NCBI RefSeq assembly: GCF_000186865.1
Contig: NW_008705561.1
Coordinates: 1,897,336 to 1,961,335, forward strand
Length of the DNA stretch: 64,000 nt
DNA from: Aureococcus anophagefferens
Lineage: Eukaryota; Sar; Pelagophyceae; Pelagomonadales; Pelagomonadaceae
Reading direction: 5' to 3'
Both the position numbers and the translations under genes were made by a program. Shown in pieces: positions 1 to 11,600 of the stretch (the stretch's first letter is position 1; each line of letters begins with the position of its first letter). The notes beneath the pieces were generated by a model. That model did no database searches. It was not told the origin of the DNA and saw only the letters and a program-made list of their open reading frames with translations.

Positions 1-726
1 GCCGCGCGCGACGCCGCGGCGCTGCCGGCCGCGGTCGACGCGGCCCTCGCCGCGGGCGTCGCGGCGGACGACGCCCTCGTCGTCGCGGCGCGGGACCTGC
101 TCGCGCGCCACGCGGCGCACGCGGAGGCCCTCGCCGCGCTCGCCGACGGCGACGACGCGGCCGCGCTCGCCGCGGCCGTGCGCGCGGCGCGCGCGGACGG
201 CGTCGCCGAGGCCGCGCCGGCGCTCGTCACGGCGGTCTTCGCCCTCGAGAAGCTCGAGCGCAAGGCCGCCGTCCTCGCGGACCTCGACGCGGCCGTCGCC
301 GGCGGCGACGGCGCCGCGCTCGACGCGGCGCTCCGCGAGGCCGCGGAGGCGGGGCTCCGGCCGGGGACGCCCGCCGTCGCGCGCGCCATGGAGGAGAAGA
401 CGCGCCGCGCCCAGGACAGCGCCGCGACGACGCTCCAGTACGCGCGGCGCGGCGCCGCCGCGCGGTCGCGCGTGAAGCAGATCCGCGCGGACGAGGAGGG
501 CCGCGCGGGCGCCGTGGCGGCGCTCGCGGCCGCGGCCGCGGCCGCGACGGCGGCGCTCGTCGCCGCGCGCGGCCGCACGGAGGAGCCGGGCTTCGCGCGC
601 GTCCTCGACGCCGTCGCCCGGGCCGTCGCGCTCCTCGAGGGCGCCGCCGCGCCGCCGGGGGACGCGAAGGCCGTCGCCGAGGCGCCCGCGCCCGCGTCCT
701 CGCCGCGGAGCGTCGTCGAGGGCTGA
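1..726 (+). CDS. Alanine-rich protein with an IQ-like motif, C-terminal part only
   Basis: The reading frame is open from the first base of the window, so this is the last 241 codons of a longer gene. The protein is mostly short Ala/Asp/Glu/Arg helices (degenerate repeats such as AALAAAV and DALREA). Around residue 143 the stretch TTLQYARRGAAARSRVK resembles an IQ calmodulin-binding motif (LQ...RRG...RSR). No catalytic motif is visible. A long helical protein with one IQ-like site fits a cytoskeletal or axonemal scaffold, but that is inference only. The stop lies about 20 bases before the 3' end of the convergent acyl-CoA synthetase gene. Confidence 0.6.
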   Translation, partial: AARDAAALPAAVDAALAAGVAADDALVVAARDLLARHAAHAEALAALADGDDAAALAAAVRAARADGVAEAAPALVTAVFALEKLERKAAVLADLDAAVAGGDGAALDAALREAAEAGLRPGTPAVARAMEEKTRRAQDSAATTLQYARRGAAARSRVKQIRADEEGRAGAVAALAAAAAAATAALVAARGRTEEPGFARVLDAVARAVALLEGAAAPPGDAKAVAEAPAPASSPRSVVEG

Positions 727-746
727 GCCGCGCGCGGTTTTAAAAA

Positions 747-2482
747 CTAGAGCGCCCGCGCGCGGTCCCGCAGGGCGAACTTCTGGATCTTGCCCGTGGA
801 CGTCTTCGGCAGCGCGCCGAAGACGACGGACTTCGGCGCCTTGAAGCCCGCGAGGCGCCCCTTGGCGAAGGCCAGGAGCGAGGCCTCGTCGAGCGTCGCG
901 CCGGCGCGCGTCTCGACGAAGGCGCACGGCGTCTCGCCCCAGTGCGCGTCGGGCCGCGCGACGACGGCGCACTCCTCGACGTCGTCGTGCTCCATGAGCG
1001 CGGCCTCGATCTCGACGGTGGAGATGTTCTCGCCCCCGGAGATGATGATGTCCTTGGACCGGTCCTTGATCTGCACGTAGCCGTCGGCGTGCTTCACCGC
1101 GAGGTCGCCCGACGCGAACGCGCCGAGCCGGAACGCGGCGGCCGTCGCCGCGGCGTCCTTGAGGTAGCCCTTCATGACGATGTTCCCCCGGAAGCAGATC
1201 TCGCCCATGGTCGCCCCGTCCGCGGGCACGGGCGCGCCCGTGTCCCGGTCCAGGACGTCGACGCCGCCCGTCGCCGCGTGCGCGACGCCCTGGCGCGACC
1301 GCTTCTCCGCGGCCGCGGCGTCGGTCAGGGCCGCCCACTTGGCGCGCGGCTGGCAGAGCGTCGCCGGGCCGTAGGTCTCCGTGAGGCCGTAGACGTGCGT
1401 GACGTCGAGGCCCGCGGCCTCGGCGCGGCGGAGCGTCGCGGCCGGCGGCGGCGCGCCGCCGGTCATCATGCGCAGGGGCGCCGCGCGCTCGCCGCCGCGC
1501 GCGGCGCGCGTCGCCGCCGCGGCCTCGATGGCCGTGCGGACGACGACGGGCGCGCCGCAGAGGTGCGTGACGCGCGCGGCGACGAACGCGTCCGCGATCG
1601 CGTCCGCGGAGACGTCGCGGAGGCAGACGTTCGCGCCGCCGACGGCGGGCAGCGTCCAGGGGAAGCCCCAGCCGTTGCAGTGGAACCTGCCGGGGCGCGG
1701 CGTTTTTCAAAAGAAGGAAGCCGGCCGTCGCGGGGCGCCGGGCGGCGCATGGGCAGCGTCCAGAGGTAGCGGCAGGTCCCGTCGCCGCCGAGGCCCCCGA
1801 AGTCGACGGCGTTGCTGAGCGCGAGGATGTAGGCGCCGCGGTGGTGGAGCACGACGCCCTTGGGGCGCCCCGTCGTGCCCGACGTGTAGTTGACCGCGAG
1901 CGCGTCCCACTCGTCCCTGGGGCGCACGAAGCCCGAGCCCGCGTCGCCGGACGCGACGAAGGCCTCGTAGGTCGCGCCGGGCCCGCCGACGACGACGAGG
2001 CGCGGCGGGTTCGCGAGCGCCGCGAGCGCGGGGCCGTAGGTCCCAGCGTAGCGCGCGTCGGCGACGAGGACGCGCGCCTCGCTGTGCTCGAGCACGTAGG
2101 CGACGGTCGCCGCGTCGAGCCGCGTGTTGACGCAGCCGAGCGTCGCGCCGCTCATCGGCACGCCGTGCTGCGCCTCGACCATCTCCGCCGTGTTGTCGAG
2201 CATGACCTGGACGACGTCGCCGCGGCCGCAGCCCTCGCGCCGCAGCGCGTCGCCGAGGCCGCAGCACCGCGCGAACGTCTCGGCCCAGGTCCGCGTCGCG
2301 TCGCCGTCGACGACCGCCGGCGAGTCGTCGAAGACGACGGCGGCGCGCTCGACGTAGCTCAGCGGCGTCAGCTCGCGGTAGTTCGCCGCCGTCTTGGGAA
2401 AGGAGTTGACCGGGCGCTCGCCCGACAGAAGGCGGATCGCGGCGCGCATCGGCGCCGCGCGCGCGAGCCTGGTCGCAATCAT
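747..2482 (-). CDS. Acyl-CoA synthetase (AMP-dependent synthetase/ligase family), two exons
   Basis: Activates a carboxylic acid to acyl-AMP and then acyl-CoA. Exon 1 (2482-1749) carries a short basic, probably mitochondrial N-terminus and the P-loop YTSGTTGRPKG near residue 200. Exon 2 (1686-747) carries the FHCNGWGF segment, VYGLTET, GEICFRGNIVMKGY, the hinge DRSKDIIISGGENIS and the C-terminal catalytic lysine region PKTSTGKIQKF. Joining across a 62-nt GC-AG intron gives 557 residues, the usual length for this family. Sequence style is closest to plant AAE/medium-chain acyl-CoA synthetases; the substrate cannot be told. Without the intron the gene looks frameshifted, but the join restores the invariant segment exactly. 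Confidence 0.9.
1687..1748 (-). other. 62-nt GC-AG intron in the acyl-CoA synthetase gene
   Basis: On the minus strand the exon ends ...CTGCCCAT, the intron begins GCGCCGCC and ends CGGCAG, and the next exon starts GTTCCACTGC. This restores M-F-H-C-N-G-W. No GT dinucleotide occurs inside the intron, so a GT donor is impossible; the donor must be GC. A pyrimidine-rich run (TTCCTTCTTTT) lies upstream of the acceptor. Confidence 0.85.
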
Positions 2483-2667
2483 AGCGTCGCACGTGGTGAG
2501 AAGCCTGAGCTCACGCGGCCATCAGCGCACTGATCGAGTCTCGAAGCCGGTGTTGAAGTTGCGCGCGCCGAGGCGTAGGCTCTAGGAGGCGTGCGCCGCG
2601 CGCTCTCGTCGAACCCGACCAAGCGTCGTGACTCGGTGCTCGCATCGGCCCTTATGCGCGCCGCGCG

Positions 2668-3490
2668 TCAGGCCTTCGAGTCCCGGTAGGCCTTCTTCGC
2701 CTTGCACTTCTCGTAGTAGTGCTTGACGGCGTCGATGGCGAGCATGCGGTCGACGTAGCTCGTGATCGTGCCGTAGGGGTAGAGGCAGTCGCTCGGGACG
2801 TGGTCCGCGATGCCCGCGGAGAAGTACTGGAGCTGGGGCAGCGCGGCGCAGTCCGCGATCGTCGGCGTCTCGCCGCAGAGGAAGTAGCCCGTCGCGTCGA
2901 TGTGCGCGGAGAGGAAGGCCATGTACTTGGGCAGCTCGTTCGCGAGGAAGTTCTCGCGGAGCGTCTTCGCCAGCGCGTCCTTGGCCGCGGCGTCGAGGTC
3001 CGCCGGGTGCCCGTAGTCCTGGGGCCGCGAGACGACGGCGACGCAGGGCCGCCACGCGCGCGCGAGGTCGTCGAGGACGCCCAGGACCTCCTCGATGTGC
3101 ACGCACTTGGCGAGGTCGGCGATCGGGTAGAGGCGCTCCTCCTCGGCGAGCGCGACGTACTTGAGCATGGCGCCGCTCTGGTAGAGCTCGTCGCCGCCGG
3201 CCCTGAGGCAGGGCAGCTGGCCGTAGCGCGTCGTCGCCTTGAGCTCCGCCCAGTCGGAGAAAGAGATGCGCTGGTCGTCGAAGGGCACGCCCGCGAGGAC
3301 GAAGGCGAGGCGCACCTTCTCGGCGACGCCCTTGATGTCGAAGTAGGTCAACGTGAAGGGCCCGGCCTACCAAGATGGATGTCCTCGAATGTTCCAGGCG
3401 TCGCGCAAAAAACCATGCCTGTCGGCGGACGCTGACCCCGGCCTCCTTGGACACCGTCGCCACGGGCTGCCGCGACGTGCTCTGGCCCAT
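2668..3490 (-). CDS. Glutathione S-transferase (alpha/pi/sigma-like), two exons
   Basis: Exon 2 (3366-2668) encodes a full thioredoxin-fold plus helical GST: TLTYFDIKGVAEKVRL at the start (catalytic Tyr), YGQLPCL (cis-Pro), YQSGAMLKYVA (the SGA/QS glutathione-binding turn) and a C-terminal helical domain ending near GETPTIADCAALPQL. Exon 2 alone lacks a natural start. A 70-nt GT-AG intron (3367-3436) joins it in phase 0 to an 18-codon first exon (3490-3437) beginning MGQSTSRQ, giving about 250 residues. Gly2 and Ser6 fit the N-myristoylation consensus, so a membrane-tethered GST is suggested (inference). The first exon is predicted from frame and splice signals only. Confidence 0.82.
3367..3436 (-). 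other. 70-nt GT-AG intron in the GST gene
   Basis: Donor GTCAGC after ...GAGGCCGGG and acceptor TTGGTAG before GCCGGGCCC. The join is in phase 0 and yields KEAG-AGPFTLTYFD. Upstream of the acceptor the GST frame meets a TAG, so an intron or a non-AUG start is required. Confidence 0.65.
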
Positions 3491-3635
3491 GATGACTGGT
3501 CTCCAAACCCGAACGATTGGGGCTGCGCCGGCCTCAATGAAGGTCAAGGAGCAACCCGCCTTCAAAGTCCGTCAAGGACCTTGATCGACTTGCATGCACT
3601 TCGCGATCTCCAAGGTTGAGCCAGAGAGCCACGAC

Positions 3636-5594
3636 ATGGCTTGCTTCCTTATGCCACGCTGGGCCTTGGTCGTGCTCTGGGCGTCGGCGAGCTCGGCGGA
3701 CGACGCCTTCCGCGACGTGCCGGCGAGCGACGCCTTCCGCGACGCGATGGCGCTCTGGCAGCGCGGCGTCCACGAGGCGCCCGCCGACGGCCCGAGGCGC
3801 GCGGCCTACGCGCGCTACGCGCGCGTCGCGCTGCCCGTGCTGCGGCACCGCGGCGGGTCGACCTGCGGCGAGGCCGGCTGCGAGGCGCCGGGCGTCGACT
3901 ACGCGGCCCTCGCGCGCGAGCTCGGGCCGGACTTTGCGGCGGCGCTCGCGGCGAACGAGCGCGAGCACGCGGCGGACTGCGCCAAGTCGTGCGACAAGTT
4001 CTACTGCGCGCCCAAGCCCGCGCCCGGCGCCGCGCCGCCGGCGGGCGTCGCGACGCGGAGCATCTCCATGGGGAGCGTGCCGCCCGAGGACTTCGCGACG
4101 GAGTTCGCGTTCCCGCTCGACCTCATCCGCGTGACCACGGAGCCCGTCGTGAGCGCGGCCGAGGCCGCGCGCGCCGTGGAGCTCGCGCGGCGCGAGCGCG
4201 TCGACGAGAACGAGTACGCGAGCGGCAAGTACAAGCTCGGCGGCGACTGGCTCGCGAAGATGGACGCGACGCGCGCGTGGTTCAACGGCCACCTCGAGCG
4301 GTCCGTCTTCCCCGCGATCGCGGCGTCGTTCCCCGAGATCGTCACGGACGTGTCGACGCTGCGCGCGCACAGCGTCGCCATGCTCAAGTACAACGCGACG
4401 CACCCGCGCACGGACGTCCACATCGACAACGGCGTGCTCGCGTTGACGCTCGCGCTGTCGCCCCGGGCCAACTACACGGGCGGCGGCACGTTCTTCGAGC
4501 ACCTCGGCGAGGACGCGCTCGTCGAGATGGACGCGGGCCACGCGACGTGGCGGCCGGGGTCCGTGCGCCACGGCGGCCACCGCGTCACCGCGGGCGACCG
4601 CTACATCATCGGCGCGTTCCTGCTCCTCAGCGACCGCGTCGAGCACGTGCGGCGCCTCAAGAACCGGGGCGCGGACCTCCGGGGCGCCGGCGACCTCGCG
4701 GGCGCCGCGCGCCACTTCGAGTGGGCGCTCCGCGTGAACCCCAAGTGCGCGACGTGCCTCAAGGACCTCTCCGAGGCGCACGCGGCCTGGGCCGAGTCGT
4801 CCGACGCGCCGCGGCACCTCGCGGACGCCGAGGCGGCGCTGCGCCGGGCCCTGGACCTGCTCCCGAGCGACAGCGACGCGCTCTTCAGCCTCGGCGTCGT
4901 CCTCTCGAAGCGCGGCGACGACGCCGGCGCGCTCGCGGCCTACGAGGCGTCGGCCGACGTGAACGCGGACGACGTCGAGCTCCTCTACAACCTCGCGGTC
5001 AAGCTCGGCGAGGCGGGCCGCCGCGGCGACGAGGCGGCCATGTACGAGCGCGCGCTCGCCGCGGACCCGACGTTCGCGCGCGCGCGGTGCAACCTCGGCG
5101 CCGCGCGCGCGGAGCTCGGCGACCTCGACGCGGCCGAGCGCCACTTCGTCGCCGCCGCGACCCACGACCCGGCGAGCCCGACGCCCTGGCAGAACCTCGC
5201 GATCCTGCACCACACGCGCGGCGCCGACGCGCTCCGGGGCCTCGCGACGGCGACGTCGCGCGACGCGGCCGCGGCCGCCGCGGCGGCCGCCGAGGCCGCG
5301 CTCGCGCGCGCCGACGACGCCTGGCGCAGGGTCGCCGGCCTCGCCGCCGGCGACGCCGCCGCCGCCGCGGACGCGCGCGCGCGCCTCGCGGCCGTGCTCC
5401 AGCTCCGCGGCCGCGCCGCGGCCGTCGCGGCGCCCGAGAGCGCGCTGCCCCACTTCCTCGCCGCCGTCGACCTCGCGCCCACGGATCCGACGACCTGGAA
5501 GATGCTCGCCAAGCTCCACGAGCTCGTCGGCGACGCCGCGGCCTCGGCGCGGGCCGCCGCGAAGGCCGACGTCCTCCTCAAGCTGCGCGGGTAA
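3636..5594 (+). CDS. Secreted prolyl 4-hydroxylase-like 2OG-Fe(II) dioxygenase with TPR tail
   Basis: The preferred start is the internal ATG at 3636, because MACFLMPRWALVVLWASASS is a good signal peptide; the frame is open from 3594. Residues about 150-330 form a P4H-type domain: the metal site HID (in RTDVHIDNGVLALTLAL), a GGGTFFEHL strand, and the distal segment RHGGHRVTAGDRYIIGAFL with the second His and the 2-oxoglutarate Arg. Residues about 340-560 form TPR-like helical repeats (RGAGDLAGAARHFEWALRVN, FSLGVVLSKRGDDAGALAAY, LYNLAVKLGEAGRRGDEAAM and RCNLGAARAELGDLDAAERH). Likely an ER or secretory-pathway hydroxylase of proline-rich or wall proteins; the substrate is unknown. Length is about 652 residues. 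Confidence 0.82.
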   Translation: MACFLMPRWALVVLWASASSADDAFRDVPASDAFRDAMALWQRGVHEAPADGPRRAAYARYARVALPVLRHRGGSTCGEAGCEAPGVDYAALARELGPDFAAALAANEREHAADCAKSCDKFYCAPKPAPGAAPPAGVATRSISMGSVPPEDFATEFAFPLDLIRVTTEPVVSAAEAARAVELARRERVDENEYASGKYKLGGDWLAKMDATRAWFNGHLERSVFPAIAASFPEIVTDVSTLRAHSVAMLKYNATHPRTDVHIDNGVLALTLALSPRANYTGGGTFFEHLGEDALVEMDAGHATWRPGSVRHGGHRVTAGDRYIIGAFLLLSDRVEHVRRLKNRGADLRGAGDLAGAARHFEWALRVNPKCATCLKDLSEAHAAWAESSDAPRHLADAEAALRRALDLLPSDSDALFSLGVVLSKRGDDAGALAAYEASADVNADDVELLYNLAVKLGEAGRRGDEAAMYERALAADPTFARARCNLGAARAELGDLDAAERHFVAAATHDPASPTPWQNLAILHHTRGADALRGLATATSRDAAAAAAAAAEAALARADDAWRRVAGLAAGDAAAAADARARLAAVLQLRGRAAAVAAPESALPHFLAAVDLAPTDPTTWKMLAKLHELVGDAAASARAAAKADVLLKLRG

Positions 5595-5688
5595 TCGGCG
5601 TTTGTGGGTGACTCCCACGGCGGTCTTCGGAAGGATCCGGAGACGGACGCGGCCGGGCGGCTTAGGGGGGCGCGGCGACCGACGCCCC

Positions 5689-8600
5689 TCACTCGGCGCC
5701 GGCGACGACGGTGCCCGTGACGGGGACGCGCACGGCGGAGTGCTGGGAGATGATCTCGACGTGCTCGAAGATCTTCGCCGCGTGCCCCGCGGCGACGTTG
5801 CCGTTCGGGTCCGCGGGGGAGTAGCGGAGGACGACGCGGCAGGCCGCGCCCGGCGCGAGGGCGTGCTTGGGCCGCTCGACGACGCGGAAGCGGTCCGACG
5901 AGGGCTTGACGCGGAGGCGGCCGCCGCCGCGCGTCGCGACGTCGAGGACGACGTCGTAGGTCTCGCCGAGCGCGGCGTCCGGGAGCTCGACGCGCGTCGG
6001 CGCGACGTCGATGGGCGGCGCGTCGCCGGGGGGCCGCGCCGTCTTGGCCTTGCGCACGGCGTCGAGGGCCCCGCCGGCGGCGGCGGGCGCGGGCGCGGGC
6101 GGCGCCGCGGCCGCCGCGGGCGCGGCGGCGGCGGCGGCGGCGGCCGCGCGGCGCGCGCGGTCCTCGGCGAGGAGCGACGCGGGGATGGGGTCGCGCGACG
6201 CGCGGCGCGAGTCCTCGGCGCGCTTCGGCGGGTCGCGGCGCGGCGGCAGCGCGTCCTCGACGCGGCGGCCCGCGGCCGTGCGCCAGAAGCCGCCGTGCGC
6301 GGGCGGGCGCTCGGCGGCGGCCTCGGCGAGCGCGGGCGCGGGCGGCGGCGCGTCGGGCGCCGCGGCGAGGCCGCCGCCGCGCGCGCGCCGCGCGCGCGCG
6401 GCGTCGTCGCGCCGCGCGCGGTCCTCGGCCTCGCCGCGGTCCTCGGCCGCGAGGCGGTCGCGCGCGCGGTCGAGGAGCACGCGGAAGTCCGCGAAGGTCG
6501 CGCGGAGGAGCTCCTCGGGCCGCGCCGGGTCGCCGAGGAGGGACCGGAGCTCGGCCGCGACGGCGTCCGAGGACACGGCGCGGCAGAGGCACTGGACGAG
6601 CGCGCCGCGGATCTGCGCCACCGTGAGCGTCTCCTCGCCCGGCGCGGGCGCCTCGAAGCGCGGGCCGGGCCCGCGCGACGACGCGGGCGACGACCCCGGC
6701 GTCGCCGGCGGCGCGCCGCCGGGCGCGGGCGCGGGCGCGGCGGCCGGCGCGGGCGCGGGCGCGGCCGCCGCGCGCCGCGGCGGCGCGCCGGGGCTCGACG
6801 CCGCGGACGGCGCGTCGAGGTACTCGGCCGCCGCGCGCCGCGCGTCGGCCTTGGCCTCGGCGACGGCGTCGGCGAAGGCCGCGCGCGCCTCGGCCGTCGC
6901 GGGGTCGTCGGCCGCGACGTCGTCGTCGTCGTCGTCGCTGAAGTCGAAGCCCTCGTCGTCGTCGAGCGACGCCGTCGCGGCGGGCTCGGGCCCGGACTCC
7001 GTCGTCGCCGTCGCCGTCACGGACGGCGACGCCAGCGAGTGGTCCGCCTCGGCCGCGGACGCCTCCGCGCGCTCCGCGGCGCGCTTCTCCTTCTTCGCGC
7101 CGCTCCGCTTCTTCGCGGCGCGCGCGGCTTTATAGGCCAACTTCAGCCGGCGGCGCACGGCGCGCTCGCCCTCGACGTGGGCCGCGCTCCGCGGGTCGTC
7201 GACGGCGAAGCGGTGGATCTCGACGTCGCGGCGCGCGCGCCACGCGTCGCACGCGGCGATGGCCCCCGCGATCTGCGCGCGGCCCTCCGCGCTCAGCGGC
7301 GGCGCGGTCCGCATCGTGCGGATCAACGCGACGCGCGGCGCGCGCGCGGCCCGCGGCGCCGCCGGCGCGTCGCCGGGGCCCCGGCGCGCCGCGGCCGGCG
7401 GCGGCCGCGTCGCCCAGGCCCGGCCCGCGCCGAAGCACGCCTCGAAGAGCGACCGGCCGTCGCCCGGCGCGCCGCCGCGGAGCTCGTAGGTCCGCGCGTC
7501 GACGCGGAGCGCGCCCTCCAAGTCCTCCTCGTCGACGCGCCGGCCCGGCAGCGGCGGGCCCGCCTCCGCGCGGCCGAAGGCCGCGTCGCAGCTCCGCAAA
7601 AAGTTCGCCTGTGTGCAAATCAAATCTTCAACCCGACTTCAATGTGCGCGTATTCGAGTGCGTTGACACGAGCACTTCCGCCGTGCTTCGAGAACTCGCT
7701 GAGAGCAATCGATCCGTCCAAAAATCAGCCGAATCGACTTCGATTTGACCGAGCTCGAGAATTCTCAAGTTTGGCCCCGACGTCCCAGCTCACTGGTTGA
7801 TTTGCACACAGAAGCTCGCGTCGCGGTCCGCGGCCGCGACGTCGCCCGCCCGCAACAACTCCTCGGCGGACCCGTCGCGCGCGACGACGAAGCAGCGCGG
7901 GCTCAGGGGCGAGTTGACGACGGCCTCGGCCCGGATGCCCTCGGAGACGCCCGCGAGCTCGAGCTCGACCTCGCCCGCGCGCCTGCGTGGAATTCATATC
8001 TTCCACCCGACTTAAATGTGCGCGTAATTGAAGGTTTCGACGCGCGTTCTTTAGCTGTGCTTCGAGAACTCGACGAGAGCCATCGATTCGTCCAAAAATC
8101 AGCCGAATCGACGTCGATGTGACCGAGTTCGAGAATTCTCAAGTTTGGTCGGGACCGCCCACACCGGCGGTTGATTTCCACACGGCCGCGCGCGGCCCGC
8201 AGAGGTGCGCCGCGAAGCAGTTGAACTCCGGGTCCTCGACGCGGAGGGCGCCGCCGACGCAGTCGAAGACGAAGGCGCCGCAGGTCGCGTCGGGCTCGCT
8301 GCGCGTCTCGTCCTCCTCGTCGACCTCCTCCGCGCCCTCGGCGCGCGGCGCGCGCGACCCGTAGACAAACTTTTCGCCGCGGACCTTGATGGACCCGCCG
8401 CTCCAGAGCTCCGGCGGCCGGAAGACGCAGCAGCCCGCGTCGTCGGCGACGACCTCCGTGCAGTCCGGCCGCAGCAGCGCGAGCCGCCCGCGCACCGTCG
8501 CCGTCACGGACGTGTCGTACGTCGTCGCGACGCGGCCGCCGTCGGGCAGCGCGACGCGGACGCGGACGCGCTCGCCGCCCTTGGCGATGGGCACGGGCAC

Positions 8601-11600
8601 GCCCGAGGCGTGGGCGTGGGCCGTGGCGTCGATGGCGACGTCGACCTCGACCGCGGCGAAGCCCGGCGCCTCGACGAGCACGACGGCGCCGTCGGGCGCG
8701 ACGCGGATCGTCGTGCCGTCGTCGTGGCGCGCGAGCGTCGCGCCGTCGGCGAACTTGACGAGGAGGGATGTGCCCCGGACCCAGACGAGGGCCCCCGTCT
8801 CCGGGTCCCGCGCGGGCGCGCCGCCGTGGCGGGCCCAGGCCAGCGTTTGAGAGGGGTCCGGCGGCGGCTCGTCGCGCGGCACGCCGTCGCCCTTGCTCCT
8901 GCGCTTCGCCTTCTTCGGGTCCTCGGGCGGCGGCGGCGGCGGCGGCGGCGGCCGCGTCGCCGCGGAGCCGTCGGCGAAGAGGAGCCGCTGGGACCCGTCG
9001 CGCATGCGGCGGACGACGGTGCCGCGGCCGACGACGCAGCGGTCGAGCTCGTCGTCGGAGGCGCGCGGCGCGCCCGCGTGGGCGACGCCGACGTGGCGCA
9101 ACCGCACGACGCCGTCCGTGCCCACGTCCGTCGTCAGCCCGCCGGGCTCGGTGCACGTGAGGACGACGATGGGCGCGCCCGCGGCGCCGCCGCCGCGCGC
9201 GGCCGTGCACCGCGACCCGTCGGGCAGGTCGCAGCAAAAGTCCGCGGCGAAGGGCTGCCGCTCCGCCGGGGGCGCCGCCGCCGGCGCCGCGGCGGCGGCG
9301 CCCTTCTTCGGCTTCTTCGGCGCGCGCGACGCCGCGCTGTCCGCGGTCCGCGCGGACGCGTCGTCGTCGGCGCCGTCGGCCGCTAAACCCCGCGCGCGCC
9401 GCGCGGCCGCGCGGCCGCCGTCCTTGGCCCGCAGCCCGAAGACGGCGCCGCCCTTGCGCACGGAGAGCCACGCGTGCTTGTCGCCCATGGTCCGGAGCCG
9501 GACGATGGAGTGGTCCGCGGGGAAGAGGAGCGTCGTCGCCGTCGCGAGGTCGCCGAGCTCGTCGCCGTACAAATCGACGCGCGCGGTCTGGGCGTCGAGG
9601 GTCCGCGGCGAGAAGAAGGACGCCTCGTCGCCCACGCGGACGCGGCCCGCGCCGTCGCGCGGCGCGTCCGCGGACCACCGCGCGTACGTCGGCCGCGCGC
9701 CGACGCACGCGGCCGCGTCCCAGAGCTGCTGGCCGCAGCGCCCCCGCGCCGTGGGCTGGTGGAGCACGAGGAGGAGCTCGTCCGTCGGCGCGTAGTAGCC
9801 CGCGAGCACCGCGGGCTCGTTCGCCATCTCCGCGGCGAACACCTGGGGCACCGCGTGCGGCGGCAGTTTCTCCGTGGCCTCGCGGCCCGCGAGGTCCCAG
9901 GGCGCCGTCGCGTCGACGCTCTCGCGCACGAAGGCGCCGTCGAGGAGCGCCTCGAGCTCCGCGCGCTGGCGGAACGTGTCGACGTCGCGCGGCGAGAACG
10001 CCGTGAACGCCTGCAATTCGGACCGCGCGACGCCCCGGCGCCGCGGGCCGTCGGCGTCCGGCGGCGGCAGCGCCGCGCGGCCTAGGAGGCGCGGCTGCTG
10101 CATGTGGGCGTGGGCCGCGCGCTCGAGCGCGAGGAGCAGCCGCGACCCGAGCCGCGCGCCGTCATTTCCGTCGCCGGCGACGCGGCCGAGCTCCGCGCGC
10201 GCGACGCGCGCGCCGGCCGCGTCGTGGTGGTCCAGGGTCACCTGGGCGGCGCCGAAGTCGCCGGCCAGGGCCGCCTCCGCCGCCGCGTAGTCGCCGGCCC
10301 AGCCCGGGAGCGCGCGCGCGGCGTGCGGGAGGAGCGCGGCGAGCGCCGACGGCGGCGGCCCGGCGTCGTCGGGCCGCGGCGCGTCGCCCGCGGCGCAGAC
10401 GGCCTCGACGAGGCAGTAGACGAGGACGCCCGGCGAGCAGGCGGCCTCGGGGATCTCCGCCGCGAGCTCCGCGTAGCGCTGGCGCCGGCCGTGGCTCGCC
10501 CAGGGGCCCGGGTCGCCGCGGCGGCCGTTGTTGGCCGGGGCCCGGTAGAGGCTGTCGCGGCCCGTCGCGCCCGCGAGCGCCGCGGCGCAGGCCGCGCGGC
10601 AGCCCGCGGCGGCGTCGGCGTCGACGGGCACGGGCACGACCTCGACCTGGTCGACCCAGTCCTTGAACGCGCACTTGGCGCCGCCCTCGGCGAAGAGGTG
10701 GTCCGTGAGCGCCGCGAGCCACGCGCCGGGCGCGGGCGGCGCGTCGTCGGGCCCGCCGAGCGGCGGCTTCTTGCCGCCGCCGTCGCCGCCGACGGTGTCC
10801 AGCGCGACCTCGTTGAAGGTCACGTCGCCCCAGACGCCGCCCTGCTTGCGGGACGCGTCGAAGAGCGCGCCGACCAAATCCGGCGGCGTCGCCTTGGGCT
10901 TGCCCGCGGCCGCGCCGAGGGCGCGGCGGTGGCTCTGCTCCGTCGAGGCGCGCAGGGCGCGGGCGACGTCGAGCTTGACGGCCTGCGCGCGGTTCGCCGG
11001 CGGCGGCGCGGCGGCGGCCGCGTCGCGCGCCGGCGACGCCGCGGAGGCCGAGTCCTCGACGGACGGCTCGGCCGTGACGACGGAGGTCTGCTCGAGGGTC
11101 TCGGCGACCTCGGCGGGCGGCGCGCCGTGGTCGTCGGGCGGCGGGTCCGCGGGCTTCTCCGGCGGCGGCTTCTTCTTCGCCTTTTTGGCCTTCTTCTTCT
11201 TCTTCGCGGACGCGGACGCCGCGGACGCCTCGTCCTCCGCGGCGGCGTCGCCGAAGGCGAGGTCGCCGGCGAGCGGCAGGAAGTCGAAGGCCATGCAGGG
11301 CCGCGCGGGCACGGGCCAGGTCACGCCGCCGCCGGGCCCGCCGTCGTCGTTCGCGACGACCGTGACGACGGCGTCGAGCAGCGGCCGCGGCGCGCCCTCC
11401 TTCGTGCAGTGCTTGACGAGGTCCGACGCCTCCTCGAGGGTCGCCGGGTAGTCCCGCAGGATGTAGACGGCGTCGGGCGCCGTCCGCGGCGCCGCGGGCG
11501 CCGCGTCGTCGTCGGGCCGCGCGTCGTCGTCGTCGTCGTCGTGGCCGTCGCCGTGGCGGTGCCGCTTCTTGCGCCGCTTCTCCGCGGCCTGCTCCCGCTC

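Noticed and set aside
1466..2482. Apparent frameshift or pseudogene in the acyl-CoA synthetase
   Set aside because: The break is resolved by a 62-nt GC-AG intron that restores the conserved FHCNGWG segment exactly.
3534..5618. A 694-codon minus-strand open frame over the P4H/TPR gene
   Set aside because: Antisense shadow; no domain, biased Arg/Val composition, whereas the plus frame has a signal peptide, P4H motifs and TPRs.
5689..7623. A separate gene starting MICTQANF
   Set aside because: The first five codons lie in the introner end; the true upstream sequence is the preceding SPAG17 exon.
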